From: a virus
IMG/VR virus record: IMGVR_UViG_3300032331_002448
Coordinates: 20,150 to 84,149 of that record
Direction: 5' to 3' (one strand)
DNA: 64,000 nucleotides
Shown: in pieces, positions 15,651-23,565 of the stretch
How the letters are laid out: every line of letters begins with the position of its first letter
How positions within the stretch are numbered: position 1 is the stretch's first letter
Program-made: the position numbers and the translations under genes
Notes under the pieces: model-generated
What the model was told of the DNA's origin: nothing
The model's database searches: none
Seen by the model: the letters and a program-made list of their open reading frames with translations, nothing else

Positions 15651-17015
15651 TCAAACGTAAGAAGCAAGTTCTTGCCAGCTACGGGCATTTGGTTGTCCTA
15701 GTGCTGCACTTGCAGCTTCTAAACTACCGTGTTTGTGTTTTAAGTATTCTACCGGATTACTTTTTTTAATCCGTTGCTCTGATGCTTTCTGCAATGCTTT
15801 CTTGGTCGCATAACCAACACCTAATGCTGTAGCAATGCCAGCGCCAGCAACGGCTAAATTTTTGTACGGACCTAAAGCTTGCCCTGCTTGTTGGATAAAG
15901 TTTAAATCAGGTCCAGGTGCATTAGCAGCTCTCTCACCAACTTCTTCAATACGTTTGTGGAGATGTTCTATTTTTTTACCGTAAGTTTCTGCGCCGGTTA
16001 AATTTTTGCTAAGCTCTTTTAGTTGATTAAAATATTCAGGATTAGTAGAAACTTTTCCACCCGCAGTTGCAACTTGACTTGGCATTGGGTAGCTAGCAGT
16101 TTTTGCTGCTGTACCTAATGTTTTAACTGTCTTGCCTAGTTCATTTTCTAACTTTGTTACCATTGAGTTAAGTTTTACTTTCCTACTAAAAGGTACTTCA
16201 GTTGCTGCTTGCAATCCTTTCATTGCAGCATATCCTGCACCAATGCCAGCAACAGCGCTAACAGTAACGGGCCGTCCCATGAGACGAATTTCTGGATCAC
16301 CTGCTAAACCTTCAACTGATCCCCTAACAATTCCTTGCGCAGTAACAAACGTTCCTGTTTCAGGATCAATAGTTACGTACTTCCCTGGTTTATTTTTCTT
16401 TTGAAGATAACTACGATAACGCTGATACTGACTTGGAAGAATATCTGGACGTTCTTCTTTGTATAAGTGGTATGAAAGAACATCACCAGGGCGACCTGTT
16501 AAGAAGCGAAGAGTTGCATCTACTGGCGCAGAAATAGGAGTACGTCCTGTTGGATCTTCTTCTAATGATGCTGGCGCCAATGATTTATAACCTTTAGGTC
16601 GGAAACCTTCTTTGACATATCCAAAGCCTCCTCCGCTTACTGTTTGATTAACAAGAGGAACTCCAATTCCAACCAAAGCTCCAGCAAGAGTGCCACTCAT
16701 TCCTAAATCTCTTCCCATAGCCCGGCCAATATCTCCTGCCATGCGAGGAACATTTGTGTAATGCCACCACTCGCGCCGAGTTTGATCAGTTAAAAGATCG
16801 TTAATAGTCCCAGCAGCTGCTGCAGTAGCTTTTTTTACTTTGCCAGCTTGGTTTGCTGCATATTGCGCATACTTGCCAATGTGTTTAAAAGTTGAACCGT
16901 AACCGTAATTGCCTTCCCATACATTTGCTTCAGCTCTTTTAAAAACATCTTGAGCAAAGTTCTGCGCAAACTTTAATCCATTGTTCAGATAATTATTTAC
17001 GGTCTGTGGATTCAT
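15651..17015 (-). CDS. virion protein with Gly/Ala membrane-like segments, 454 aa
   Basis: Hydrophobic Gly/Ala segments lie near residues 115-135 (MSGTLAGALVGIGVPLVNQ), 255-275 (VSAVAGIGAGYAAMKGLQA) and 395-415 (LAVAGAGIATALGVGYATKK), separated by basic helical regions. It ends LASYV. Overlaps the 137-aa gene by 1 nt. The alternation of basic and membrane-like stretches suggests an internal protein that enters the host envelope; this is inference. Confidence 0.7.
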   Translation of the reverse strand: MNPQTVNNYLNNGLKFAQNFAQDVFKRAEANVWEGNYGYGSTFKHIGKYAQYAANQAGKVKKATAAAAGTINDLLTDQTRREWWHYTNVPRMAGDIGRAMGRDLGMSGTLAGALVGIGVPLVNQTVSGGGFGYVKEGFRPKGYKSLAPASLEEDPTGRTPISAPVDATLRFLTGRPGDVLSYHLYKEERPDILPSQYQRYRSYLQKKNKPGKYVTIDPETGTFVTAQGIVRGSVEGLAGDPEIRLMGRPVTVSAVAGIGAGYAAMKGLQAATEVPFSRKVKLNSMVTKLENELGKTVKTLGTAAKTASYPMPSQVATAGGKVSTNPEYFNQLKELSKNLTGAETYGKKIEHLHKRIEEVGERAANAPGPDLNFIQQAGQALGPYKNLAVAGAGIATALGVGYATKKALQKASEQRIKKSNPVEYLKHKHGSLEAASAALGQPNARSWQELASYV

Positions 17016-17428
17016 TACACATACCTTTTGGAAATTCCTTGCGCATACATCTGCATTGCAATATCAGCAGGGTCGTGCCTGGTCTGATGAATCACTTCCG
17101 TAGGTTGTTTTTCAGCTTGGATTAAACTAAGTCTCTGTAAGTAACGTTGATGTTCAATTGCAGCTTGCTGATATTGCTGAGCACTAAGTCCTAAAGTATT
17201 GCCAACGTAAGAAGTGTGCGCTTCAGGTTGAATAGCGGCACTGATTGGCGGTTGCATTGCATTATTAATTGCACCAGTAATTCGCGGATTTAATGCACTG
17301 GTAACTGCATTTGCAGCTAAACCTACGCCAGCATCAAAGGCAACCCTTTTGCCAAACCCTTGTACAGTAGGTGAGTTAAAAAATGCGCCTAATGCTTGTC
17401 CTGCTTTGCGCATGTTGCTAATGTCCAT
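17015..17428 (-). CDS. small virion protein, 137 aa
   Basis: Begins MDISNMRKAGQALGAFFNSP; a Gly/Ala/Val segment (VAFDAGVGLAANAVTSALNP, about 28-47), then a Gln-rich helix. Ends SKRYV, the -YV ending shared with four other late proteins. Function unknown. Confidence 0.7.
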   Translation of the reverse strand: MDISNMRKAGQALGAFFNSPTVQGFGKRVAFDAGVGLAANAVTSALNPRITGAINNAMQPPISAAIQPEAHTSYVGNTLGLSAQQYQQAAIEHQRYLQRLSLIQAEKQPTEVIHQTRHDPADIAMQMYAQGISKRYV

Positions 17429-17437
17429 GGTTTAATT

Positions 17438-17902
17438 CTATACGGCGTTAGGTCCAGAAAGACCAACTTTTCGTGACGTTTCTCCAGTATTAAATGAACC
17501 GCTTTGATACGGTGCGCTTTCTCCGATAATTCTTCCAATTGCATTTGTATCTACAGGTTGCTGGATTAAACCAACATTAGAACCTTGAATGTATTTATCT
17601 AAGAATCCCTGGGCAATCTGATTTTCAAAACTCTTAGGATCTAACGTATTGTTAAAATCACCAAAGTTAGGAGTAACACCAATCTTTTTTGCTTCACTAA
17701 TAATAGGTTCGGGATCATCAAACCCTACCCTGTCAAGCGGATTGGTCCTTGAATTTTTAATAAAAGCAGTTCGGAAATCTTTAGGATTAAATGCTGGTGG
17801 ATTTTCTTTTAAATCATCTCCACGAGAAGCAGGTTCTCCTGCTCGTACCTTTTTTGCAATTGGAGAATCATATTGAAATTGACTGCCACCTGGCATTACC
17901 AT
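17438..17902 (-). CDS. unidentified virion-region protein, 154 aa
   Basis: Begins MVMPGGSQFQYDSPIAKK; GGGAG lies 9 nt before the first ATG, so that start is kept over MPGG. Polar, Asn/Pro-rich, no hydrophobic segment (NPKDFRTAFIKNSRTNPL). Function unknown. Confidence 0.68.
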   Translation of the reverse strand: MVMPGGSQFQYDSPIAKKVRAGEPASRGDDLKENPPAFNPKDFRTAFIKNSRTNPLDRVGFDDPEPIISEAKKIGVTPNFGDFNNTLDPKSFENQIAQGFLDKYIQGSNVGLIQQPVDTNAIGRIIGESAPYQSGSFNTGETSRKVGLSGPNAV

Positions 17903-17907
17903 TGCAA

Positions 17908-18108
17908 TTAACTCCCTTTGCGTTTGCGCAGTTTACTTAATGTCTTAGCTAACCGTGCTTGCTTTACGGTTTTTTCATCATACCGATCTGGATTGGCTGT
18001 TACCTGTGCAGCATATTCACGCACTGACGTTCCTGCTTTCTCAGCTTTAGCTGTAAAAGCGCCAGGGTGCTCAATTGCTTTTTGAATCCACTTTTTATCT
18101 TCTGCCAT
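17908..18108 (-). CDS. small basic protein, 66 aa
   Basis: Begins MAEDKKWIQKAIEHPGAFTA and ends KLRKRKGS. The stretch AIEHPGAFTAKAEKAGTSV is the pattern of short conserved phage proteins (KAxxxPGAFTxxA) often found in late operons; function of that family is not known to me. Confidence 0.75.
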   Translation of the reverse strand: MAEDKKWIQKAIEHPGAFTAKAEKAGTSVREYAAQVTANPDRYDEKTVKQARLAKTLSKLRKRKGS

Positions 18109-18110
18109 GA

Positions 18111-18548
18111 TTACTTGGGAAGGTAGCTACGGATCAAAGACACTGCATCTTTCTTAGGAAGGCCGCCGCTAATGTGCTCCTCAAAGAACTTAGAAACGGT
18201 TAAACCAGTTGGAGTTTCAGCGGCAGCTTTAAAGTCAGCGTATTTAGCAGCAGCTTTATCAGGCAACCAAAGCTCAGCAACTTTGCCAGCAACGTAAGCA
18301 ATTTCACCGCCAGTAAGTTTGCCGTCGCCCACGGCTTCTACTGCAAGGCGAATAGCTTGCGCAGTTTCTGAACCACTCCACTTGTTCATGTACATGATAA
18401 GTGCAGGATCAAGAATGTCAAAGATGCGCTTAAGCAAAGGACCGTACTTAAGAGCAGTACCCAACGCCCTTAAGGTGCTGAGTTTATTAAAGCCTGCCAC
18501 CGCAATTGCACCAACTGCAGCGGCAATGATGGGTTCTAGAAATGTCAT
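18111..18548 (-). CDS. unidentified protein with N-terminal hydrophobic helix, 145 aa
   Basis: Residues 1-22 (MTFLEPIIAAAVGAIAVAG) form one hydrophobic segment, followed by an alpha-helical domain (FDILDPALIMYMNKWSGSE) and LTVSKFFEEHISGGLPKKDA. Could be membrane-anchored or an internal virion protein. No family recognised. Confidence 0.68.
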   Translation of the reverse strand: MTFLEPIIAAAVGAIAVAGFNKLSTLRALGTALKYGPLLKRIFDILDPALIMYMNKWSGSETAQAIRLAVEAVGDGKLTGGEIAYVAGKVAELWLPDKAAAKYADFKAAAETPTGLTVSKFFEEHISGGLPKKDAVSLIRSYLPK

Positions 18549-18587
18549 AATTGTTCTTCTCTTGACTTTAATTTAGCATCAAAAACG

Positions 18588-21500
18588 TTATCGGTTGAAT
18601 CGCAAACTAAGTTGTTCTTGCGGTTCAACATAACGGAATTGACCAGAAGATTGTCCCGCTCTTCGTGCCATGTAATCACTAAGCTGTTGCCTTAGAGTAT
18701 CAGCTTCTGTTGGCGTTGAAGCTGCCTTGCTTGTGCCAGGGATAGTCAGCTGCCCTGCTGACCGACTGGTAGACACAGCTTGTGCCCTGTACCGCTCAAG
18801 ATCAGATGGACGTGAAGGTGGCGTAATACCTGGGCCTAACGTTTGCCCAAGAACGTCCTCTGCAAACCGAGTAACCCGTGTACCTAAGTGAGGATTGTAC
18901 GGTTCGGACATCGGAGTATGCGGTGTTTCATGTCCTGAGATACTACGTCGTGTCATTTCAGGGCCAGTAGACATTCCTGCATAACGCCCTGATTCTCCTG
19001 CAATCATTTGTTGACGTGCAGTTTGTTTTTGACGCGCTTGCTCTAGTAAAGCTTCTTGTGCAATTTTTTCAGTTTGTTTGTTTCTTGCAAGTTTTGCACT
19101 TTGTTGTTGTAGCTGTCGCGCAGATAGTTTAGGAGTTTGTTCAGCTGCTGTGATAAAAGATTCAGTTGATCCTGCGGGCCTAATAGCAGCAAGCGGATCT
19201 CGTGATGGATACAATGAGCTGCTAGCTACTTGTGACCAATCTGTTTTTTCTGTTTTTGGTAAATTAACATCACCAGCTAACCCTGCCCGAATATCACGTT
19301 CAAGTTGCATTTGAACTGCAATATTTGCACCTTGCTCTGAAGTACCACGCCGACCGGGTTTATTTTGTCGTTCAGTTGCTTGGTTTTTTAAACGAACACT
19401 TTGCATTAGCAAGTTACTAGCACCTTCAAGATCTCCTTTGGCTTTAAGTGCTTTTGCTTGTTCGTTTAACTCATGAGTACGTTCAAGAAGACTCAATGCA
19501 GCTTTACGTTCTTTGCGTGGCGCAAACTCAGCAGAGGAAACAAGTGCTCGTTGAACATAAGTTAAACCTTCTGGTGTTTTTAACCAAGGTTGTTCAGCTG
19601 CAATTGTTGGATCAGCAATAGAAGCAGGGTTAACTCCTTCTTCCGTACCGGCACGATAACCTTTACCAGAAGCAGTGACCATGACCTGTTCTGGAGAAAT
19701 TTCTCCTCGGCCTAATCCTTTAAACCCAATGTTAGTTGGGGTTTCAGCTGCTGTTTGATATAACTCAGGAGTGTATAAAGATTTGTAAGCTTGGCGAGGT
19801 TCTGCTCCATAAATTCCTAAAGGATTCTGTTCCGTTGAAAATGATGGATGACTAAGGAAGGTAAACCCACGAGTGCCTTCGCTACCTGCACGCATTAATC
19901 CCAGGTTTGCAAGATTTTCTTCAGTGCGTGCAGTTTTTCCTGCTAATTGGTTTTGAACATTTTCATGCTCAAGCTCCCATTTGCTTAACTCTTGTGCGTA
20001 TGGAGCAATGCTTGGATGGAGATGAGGAGCAGCATCAAAGTTAGCAATGTCGCGTGGATCTCTTAATTGGCTGCGCTTTATTTCAATAGCTGCTTGAAGA
20101 GCACTACCAGCTGCAGATTTTTTGTTTAAAGCTTCAATTTCTTGACCACGTAAAAACTTGATTTCACTACCAGCGCGATTTAAGCCTGGATGAGCAATGC
20201 CCATTTCTCCAAGCTCAATTGCTTTTTGTTCTGCACTTAAAGGAATAGAACCTTCTGTACCCGTAACCCCTACCTCGTAAGGAAGCTTGCGAAGATTACT
20301 AATATCTAGTAAAAATTTTGATGTAGGAACATTTTCTAATACGTCCGTTCCAGCAGGAGAAGTTCCTGCGTAGGCAGTAGTAGAAAGATCTTTTAATGCC
20401 CTTCCTTTTAAAACATCCTCAACAATTCCAGTATCGCCAGTAGTTGCAGAAAGGTTTAGTGCTTTTTGCAAATCTTGATAAATGTATTTATTGCTTGGAC
20501 TTGGTTCTCTCTTTCCATATTCCAAACTTCCTTTGTAGTATGGCGCCAGTCGATCTTGAATAGATGGGCGATTAACTGGTGCGTAATTAGAAATTGGAGT
20601 TGATTGCGGAACGCCAATATCTGATGTTTGCTGGTCAAAGTTTACATTGCGTTCAAAGCCAGGCATTGCAACAGGGCCTGCAGCTGTTACATCGCTAATT
20701 GATTGAGCAGGAGGTAAAAGATTTTGCGTTGTAGGCAGCTGCGTAGTTCTTGTTTGTTGCAGCTCTGTTAAGAAACTTTGCGCACGATCAGCAACAGATG
20801 CCTCTCCAGTCCACGGTTTATTGCTACGAACAGTGTACTCGCCAGTAAAAGGATCTGCGGTGTGAGTGTAACCAAGAGCCGCAGGAGATTCAGTCTGTTG
20901 AATCCAGTCTCGTGTTGCAGTTGAAACAGGTCTACCTTCTGAGTAACTACTGGCGGGAGCACCACCAATAATTCCTAATCCACTTGAACGTGCTGCAAGA
21001 ACATCTGGTGTAGCACGTCGAAAGGCTGGATGAAGAGGATTGACAAGATCTGGTACATATTCAGCTTCTTTGTCAGGGCGATAAAGATTTGCACTGCCAG
21101 CAGCAGTAGAAGCTACATCAAGTGGACCACGTGGTTGAGGTGAAAAGTTCTGGCTAGTAGCAATTGTTGGAGAGCCAGTACCAAACCCCTTACCCATTGC
21201 ATCTTTTAAATCAACTTGCGGAGGCGCACCGCTTGTTGCTTGCAATAATCGTGTCTGCGAAGGAATAACATCCTGGGAGTAACGCTGTGCAGTAGTAGGT
21301 GGAGTCACATCACCGGATGTTTCAACAACTTGCGTGCCAGGAGTACGCACATTGCCCATCATCCCGCCAAGGAAATCAGAGACGCGAGTTTTAATATCAC
21401 CAATATGAGTATTGATAGCGCCAGCAGCTTCCTGTGCTGCACGTTGAACGGTTGGATTACGCGCTAAAGCTACGCCACCAGCAATACCACCAGCAACAAG

Positions 21501-21860
21501 AGCTGTTTTTCCTGCAATATCAACTGCACGACGGAACCTACCCTGCTCTACAGCATGGTCAGCCTGCTCACTTTCATAATGTTGGCTGGTTAACGACTGA
21601 TCATGGGTGCCAGCAACCTTAGGGATGCGATTATCTGGTGTAACAGGCGCTTGAATTAAAGAATCAGCATTTGGATGAGCAACAGCATCAGGTTGATCAT
21701 AAGAAATGCGAGAAATATCCCTAACGCCCCCTTTACGACCTAAATTGCGGGTGAAATTATGTACTTCAGGTGCAAGTGCAGCCCTTTCGTGAACACTACG
21801 AGGGTATTCATTGCCAGTAAGCCTTGCCCACAGGTCAAAATCTTGCGGAGAGACAGGCAT
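18588..21860 (-). CDS. large virion protein, 1090 aa
   Basis: First gene of the late unit, starting 5' of all others. Begins MPVSPQDFDLWARLTGNEYP; one Gly/Ala hydrophobic segment near residues 112-132 (AGKTALVAGGIAGGVALARN), otherwise polar, Pro/Thr/Gln-rich and highly charged, with long helical parts near residues 790-960. No enzyme motif is seen. Its size and the basic-hydrophobic pattern resemble internal (ejection) proteins; a tape-measure role is less likely because extended coiled coil is limited. Confidence 0.72.
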   Translation of the reverse strand: MPVSPQDFDLWARLTGNEYPRSVHERAALAPEVHNFTRNLGRKGGVRDISRISYDQPDAVAHPNADSLIQAPVTPDNRIPKVAGTHDQSLTSQHYESEQADHAVEQGRFRRAVDIAGKTALVAGGIAGGVALARNPTVQRAAQEAAGAINTHIGDIKTRVSDFLGGMMGNVRTPGTQVVETSGDVTPPTTAQRYSQDVIPSQTRLLQATSGAPPQVDLKDAMGKGFGTGSPTIATSQNFSPQPRGPLDVASTAAGSANLYRPDKEAEYVPDLVNPLHPAFRRATPDVLAARSSGLGIIGGAPASSYSEGRPVSTATRDWIQQTESPAALGYTHTADPFTGEYTVRSNKPWTGEASVADRAQSFLTELQQTRTTQLPTTQNLLPPAQSISDVTAAGPVAMPGFERNVNFDQQTSDIGVPQSTPISNYAPVNRPSIQDRLAPYYKGSLEYGKREPSPSNKYIYQDLQKALNLSATTGDTGIVEDVLKGRALKDLSTTAYAGTSPAGTDVLENVPTSKFLLDISNLRKLPYEVGVTGTEGSIPLSAEQKAIELGEMGIAHPGLNRAGSEIKFLRGQEIEALNKKSAAGSALQAAIEIKRSQLRDPRDIANFDAAPHLHPSIAPYAQELSKWELEHENVQNQLAGKTARTEENLANLGLMRAGSEGTRGFTFLSHPSFSTEQNPLGIYGAEPRQAYKSLYTPELYQTAAETPTNIGFKGLGRGEISPEQVMVTASGKGYRAGTEEGVNPASIADPTIAAEQPWLKTPEGLTYVQRALVSSAEFAPRKERKAALSLLERTHELNEQAKALKAKGDLEGASNLLMQSVRLKNQATERQNKPGRRGTSEQGANIAVQMQLERDIRAGLAGDVNLPKTEKTDWSQVASSSLYPSRDPLAAIRPAGSTESFITAAEQTPKLSARQLQQQSAKLARNKQTEKIAQEALLEQARQKQTARQQMIAGESGRYAGMSTGPEMTRRSISGHETPHTPMSEPYNPHLGTRVTRFAEDVLGQTLGPGITPPSRPSDLERYRAQAVSTSRSAGQLTIPGTSKAASTPTEADTLRQQLSDYMARRAGQSSGQFRYVEPQEQLSLRFNR

Positions 21861-21926
21861 CTTTATAGTTTTTTTCTTGATATAAACGATTTTAATGCTT
21901 CTACATGCGCCAGGAGGTAAATAATC

Positions 21927-21962
21927 ACCCCTAATCGGCCATAGAAATGGCCAATTTGGGGT
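21927..21962. promoter_or_regulatory. 16-bp hairpin at the late/early divergence
   Basis: Arms 21927-21942 and 21947-21962 pair over 16 positions with two mismatches around an AGAA loop. There is no T-run on either strand, so it is not a simple terminator. For minus-strand transcripts it would sit in the leader of the 1090-aa gene, about 70-100 nt before its start. Confidence 0.55.
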
Positions 21963-22052
21963 AAAAATTCCAACAGGTATCAGAGTTACTATACGCGCGG
22001 CGGGCCGTGCGAGGAAAAAAAGAAAGGAGGGAGCTGTTCCGTGCGGAGGTGA

Positions 22053-22092
22053 ATGAGTGAAGGGTGATGGCCTTGTAGGGGATAGGCTCCCT
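22053..22092 (+). ncRNA. pseudoknot leader RNA, copy 1
   Basis: Contains GAGTGAAGG (from 22055), then an H-type pseudoknot: stem A GCCT (22070-22073) with AGGC (22084-22087), stem B AGGG (22077-22080) with CCCT (22089-22092). No variable hairpin in this copy. It lies 17 nt ahead of the GTG start at 22109. First of eight copies. Confidence 0.75.
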
Positions 22093-22108
22093 TCGATTAG
22101 AGGTTATT

Positions 22109-22345
22109 GTGACTGAGACCAATTTGCTGGCCAAGAAAGCTCTTGCGAAGGCAAAAGAGATGGGCTGGGAAGCCCGCTGCCAGTATGACCAGTCTGACGT
22201 GTTGGATTGGTCTACGGTGGTGGCTTGGGAGCCAGGTGCATCCCGAGCCCGCTACATAACGTTTATTGAAGGAACCGAAGCCCGCAAGGGCTGGGTTCCG
22301 TTGAAGGATATTGAGCAAAGGTTGAAGCGTACTGATTGTTACTGA
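22109..22345 (+). CDS. first early gene, unknown protein, 78 aa (GTG start)
   Basis: Begins MTETNLLAKKALAKAKEMGW (GTG), with AGAGG 5-9 nt upstream. Soluble, mixed alpha/beta, Trp-rich (DVLDWSTVVAWEPGASRARY). Its TGA stop falls inside the CTGAGT motif that opens the next structured RNA. No family recognised; as first early gene it may act on the host. Confidence 0.75.
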   Translation: MTETNLLAKKALAKAKEMGWEARCQYDQSDVLDWSTVVAWEPGASRARYITFIEGTEARKGWVPLKDIEQRLKRTDCY

Positions 22346-22413
22346 GTGAAAGGCGTGAGCTGGGGGATCGAATCCCCCCACTTGGTGTTGCCTTTAGCGG
22401 AGATAGGCACCGC
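22341..22413 (+). ncRNA. pseudoknot leader RNA, copy 2
   Basis: ACTGAGTGAAAGG, then a hairpin with five G-C pairs around ATCGAAT, then the pseudoknot: TGCCT (22389-22393) with AGGCA (22405-22409), GCGG (22397-22400) with CCGC (22410-22413). The stop codon of the gene upstream (22343-22345) lies within CTGAGT. The next start (GTG, 22429) is 15 nt beyond. Confidence 0.8.
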
Positions 22414-22428
22414 GCAACGGAGAACACC

Positions 22429-22584
22429 GTGCAAGAAGGTACCGAAAGCTGGAAGATGGTTGTTGCACGCGCAGCAACTGCCGCCGTGCTGACGTATGTG
22501 ACGCGGGAAGCTGTGAAAGCAGCGGCCCCGCATGTAAAGCAGTTCCTTGTTTCAAAGTTTATGAAGCAAGAAGAAGCTGCATGA
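22429..22584 (+). CDS. small membrane-type protein, 51 aa (GTG start)
   Basis: Begins VQEGTESWKM (GTG), with GGAG 6-7 nt upstream; longer in-frame starts would overrun the structured leader. Residues 11-30 (VVARAATAAVLTYVTREAVK) form an amphipathic or membrane helix. It is the last gene of the first string and ends 1 nt before a hammerhead ribozyme. Function unknown. Confidence 0.72.
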   Translation: MQEGTESWKMVVARAATAAVLTYVTREAVKAAAPHVKQFLVSKFMKQEEAA

Positions 22585-22585
22585 T

Positions 22586-22646
22586 GGCGAAACCAGTGGG
22601 CGCAAGCCCCTGGTCGGGTAGCTTGAGATGCTGCCCCTGACGAGCC
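22586..22646 (+). ncRNA. type II hammerhead ribozyme 1
   Basis: All core parts are present in type II order: stem II 5' GGC, GAAA (22589-22592), stem III CCAG-T-GGGC closed by a GCAA tetraloop and returning GCCC-CTGG, cleavage triplet GTC (22613-22615), stem I GGGTAGC (22616-22622) with GCTGCCC (22630-22636), CTGACGA (22637-22643), stem II 3' GCC. Predicted cut lies between 22615 and 22616. Stem II has only 3 pairs, so loop-loop contacts would be needed. It follows the stop of the 51-aa gene by 1 nt. Confidence 0.88.
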
Positions 22647-22981
22647 TCTCTTTATAGCTTAAATATACCTTTATATTTAACGAATCGCTATATATTATTA
22701 ACTAAATAGAGATTAATGCCCTTAAATAATACTATCACCCCCTTAAAACCCAGTCGTACCAACCCCTCTCACGTTTGGAACGCCAGGTAGGAAGTAACTG
22801 CGCAACGTGCAGAACGTGCGCTGCGTACCGCCTGTGGAGAGAGTATCTTGATGCTTTTGACACTTGATGCAGATTACTGCATTTAATCAGGAATTTTGCT
22901 TGGTAGTTAATTACCAGATGGTTGCCTCCAGGGAATTAACCCTAGATGCAGCCTTTAGGTTGCGATTAACAGCCTGAGCTT
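22647..22981 (+). other. non-coding stretch between ribozyme 1 and the second gene string
   Basis: About 335 nt with no credible gene. 22650-22740 is AT-rich. 22795-22830 holds a hairpin-prone GCGC/ACGT-rich segment. 22857-22888 holds a promoter candidate with a palindrome. The 3' part leads into copy 3 of the structured RNA. Confidence 0.6.
22857..22888 (+). promoter_or_regulatory. promoter candidate with internal palindrome
   Basis: TTGACA (22857-22862) is a perfect -35 hexamer; a -10-like TTTAAT or CATTTA follows at 17-19 nt. The spacer is filled by ATGCAG-ATTA-CTGCAT (22867-22882), a perfect inverted repeat that could be an operator. Confidence 0.45.
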
Positions 22982-23040
22982 GTTGTCTGCATTGCAGGTA
23001 ACTGAGTAAAGGTTTTTTGCTCCAGGGAAGATAAGCACCC
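22982..23040 (+). ncRNA. pseudoknot leader RNA, copy 3
   Basis: A 9-pair hairpin (22982-22990 with 22994-23002) precedes TGAGTAAAGG, then the pseudoknot: TGCT (23018-23021) with AGCA (23034-23037), GGG (23025-23027) with CCC (23038-23040). This is the shortest and weakest copy; the GGGAAGAT core matches GGAGAT of the others. Start codon follows at 23058. Confidence 0.72.
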
Positions 23041-23057
23041 CACCGTTAGTTAAGACC

Positions 23058-23234
23058 ATGAAAGCTTTTGCTGTTGGTTTGATGATTGCTGCAGGTTTCA
23101 CAGCTGTAGCTACTGCACCGATCATGATGCGTAGCACCTATGAAGCTACTGCTGCCAGGTGCATTGCAAGAGGACTGCCTGTTACGGAAGCAACAGGTTA
23201 TCTCAAGCTTTGTAACGCCACATTGAACAACTGA
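23058..23234 (+). CDS. small secreted or membrane protein, 58 aa
   Basis: Begins MKAFAVGLMIAAGFTAVATA, a hydrophobic segment with the shape of a signal peptide or anchor, followed by a 38-residue tail with two Cys (ARCIARG, LKLCNATLNN). The tail could lie in the periplasm with a disulphide. Its TGA stop is inside CTGAGT of the next structured RNA. Function unknown. Confidence 0.72.
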   Translation: MKAFAVGLMIAAGFTAVATAPIMMRSTYEATAARCIARGLPVTEATGYLKLCNATLNN

Positions 23235-23304
23235 GTCCGTCAAAGCGGCGTGCCTGGGTGCAAAACCCAGGCCAGTTATTGCCTCCAGAGGAGATGGGCA
23301 CCTC
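23231..23304 (+). ncRNA. pseudoknot leader RNA, copy 4
   Basis: CTGAGT, a small CCG-TCAAAG-CGG stem, a hairpin CCTGGGT-GCAA-AACCCAGG, then the pseudoknot: TGCCT (23280-23284) with GGGCA (23296-23300), GAGG (23288-23291) with CCTC (23301-23304). Stem B differs from GCGG/CCGC of other copies by a compensated pair change. Confidence 0.82.
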
Positions 23305-23321
23305 ACCAGCAGGAGAACACT

Positions 23322-23486
23322 GTGCTTGACACAGTAACAGTCGATCAGGACGAATATTACGAGCTTCTGCCTTGCGGTGGAGTTGTCGTAATACTGTACC
23401 GAGAATCGGCGCAAAACTCTGGCTATACGGTCGAAGAGTGTGATTTTGCACTCTACGGACCTGTAGAAAGAGAGGCTGAGCCGTAA
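23322..23486 (+). CDS. small acidic protein, 54 aa (GTG start)
   Basis: Begins VLDTVTVDQDEYYELLPCGG (GTG) with AGGAG 6 nt upstream. Acidic, beta-rich (GVVVILYRES, YTVEECDFAL). Its TAA stop lies in the CCGTAAAG loop-stem of the following structured RNA. Unknown; acidic small early proteins are often host-takeover factors. Confidence 0.7.
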   Translation: MLDTVTVDQDEYYELLPCGGVVVILYRESAQNSGYTVEECDFALYGPVEREAEP

Positions 23487-23548
23487 AGACGGCCTAGGGA
23501 GGTTTGATGCCTCCCACAGCTATTGCCTACAGCGGAGATAGGCACCGC
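23476..23548 (+). ncRNA. pseudoknot leader RNA, copy 5
   Basis: CTGA, stem GCCGT (23480-23484) with ACGGC (23489-23493), hairpin GGGAGG (23497-23502) with CCTCCC (23510-23515), then the pseudoknot: TGCCT (23524-23528) with AGGCA (23540-23544), GCGG (23532-23535) with CCGC (23545-23548). Confidence 0.83.
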
Positions 23549-23565
23549 ACACCAGGAGCACCCTG

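Noticed and set aside
22341-22380. T-arm-like GGGGG-ATCGAAT-CCCCC as part of a tRNA
   Set aside because: No acceptor, D or anticodon arms flank it; it is the variable hairpin of structured RNA copy 2.
22109-22381. Minus-strand frame of 94 codons across the first early gene
   Set aside because: Shadow frame; it would cover the pseudoknot leaders and ignores the GTG start with ribosome site on the plus strand.
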